DNA from: Yoonia sp.
Lineage (GTDB): Bacteria > Pseudomonadota > Alphaproteobacteria > Rhodobacterales > Rhodobacteraceae
Length of the DNA stretch: 6,136 nt
Assembly: GCA_020627605.1 (NCBI GenBank)
Contig: JAHDGO010000127.1
Location: forward strand, 1-6,136
Direction: 5' to 3'
Part shown: piece after piece, positions 5,785 through 6,136 of the stretch
How positions within the stretch are numbered: the first letter of the stretch is position 1
Layout of the letters: the number at the start of each line of letters is the position of its first letter
Translations under genes and position numbers: made by a program
Notes under the pieces: model-generated
What the model saw: the letters and a program-made list of their open reading frames with translations, nothing else
Told to the model about the DNA's origin: nothing
Database searches by the model: none

Positions 5785-6136
5785 ATGAACCGTGACTGGA
5801 TCGCCACCGCCCAGACCCTCAGCCAGGCTTTGCCCTACATGCAGCGCTATGCCGGGGCCACGGTTGTGATCAAGCTGGGCGGCCACGCCATGGGCAGCGA
5901 CGAGGCGATGCACAGCTTTGCCCGCGACGTGGTCCTGATGCGTCAGGTGGGCCTGAACCCGGTTGTCGTGCATGGCGGCGGGCCGATGATCAACGACATG
6001 CTCGCCAAGCTTGAGATCAAGTCAGAGTTCGTCAACGGCAAGCGCGTCACCGATCAGGCCACGATGGACGTGGTCGAAATGGTCTTGTCCGGCAAGGTGA
6101 ACAACCGGCTGGTCCAGGCGATCAGCGACGAAGGCG
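5785..6136 (+). CDS. argB: Acetylglutamate kinase (N-acetyl-L-glutamate 5-phosphotransferase), N-terminal part
   Basis: The first 117 residues of ArgB, the amino-acid kinase that phosphorylates N-acetylglutamate in the second step of arginine synthesis in the cytoplasm; the 3' end lies outside the window. VIKLGGHAM (28-36) holds the catalytic Lys30 and the glycine loop for ATP. HGGGPMI (63-69) is the substrate and phosphate loop, and Arg87 in NGKRVTD matches the acetylglutamate-binding Arg. [14 protein letters not shown] follows as in the Pseudomonas enzyme. Before the first strand there is an extra helix with [10 protein letters not shown] (13-22), closely like SEALPYIRRF in the arginine-inhibited hexameric enzymes of Pseudomonas and Thermotoga type, and absent from the short E. 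coli enzyme. Feedback inhibition by arginine is therefore likely. The start at 5785 is preferred for its GAGGGA site; the ATG at 5764 is possible. It lies 17 nt after the yihA stop. Confidence 0.96.
   Translation, partial: MNRDWIATAQTLSQALPYMQRYAGATVVIKLGGHAMGSDEAMHSFARDVVLMRQVGLNPVVVHGGGPMINDMLAKLEIKSEFVNGKRVTDQATMDVVEMVLSGKVNNRLVQAISDEG

Overview
The window looks like a piece of an alphaproteobacterial chromosome, most likely Rhodobacterales (Roseobacter/Rhodobacter group). Three things suggest this: the gene order yidC - MOSC protein - engB/yihA - argB, a G+C of roughly 60% in the genes, and a YidC starting MDEQNRN with a Lys at the position of the E. coli groove Arg. All genes are on the plus strand. 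This is inference from recognised protein families and remembered gene order; no search was run.

Layout. (1) Bases 1-1959 hold an amine-catabolism pair: the 3' part of a class-III PLP aminotransferase, then, 5 nt later, a complete FAD-dependent oxidoreductase of the gamma-glutamylputrescine oxidase (PuuB/DAO) type. (2) Bases 1960-2250 form a gap of about 290 bp with lower G+C (about 47% over 1981-2220 by hand count). It holds several short palindromes and a weak reading frame that I do not accept as a gene. (3) Bases 2251-2418 encode a 55-residue protein I do not recognise, behind a good ribosome binding site. (4) After a 126-bp gap with a weak promoter-like site comes a compact four-gene run: yidC (membrane protein insertase), a MOSC-domain protein starting right after the yidC stop, yihA/engB (ribosome-assembly GTPase) 1 nt later, and argB (N-acetylglutamate kinase), cut by the window end.

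How the genes fit together. The first pair probably breaks down putrescine or a related polyamine through its gamma-glutamyl derivative; the rest of that pathway is not in view. The second block joins membrane-protein biogenesis, ribosome assembly and arginine synthesis in what is probably one transcript, judged by junctions of 0, 1 and 17 nt. This is a housekeeping arrangement, and I see no mobile element, RNA gene, CRISPR array or defence system. The only parts not explained by known families are the palindrome-bearing gap and the 55-residue protein. I did not find a convincing new system.
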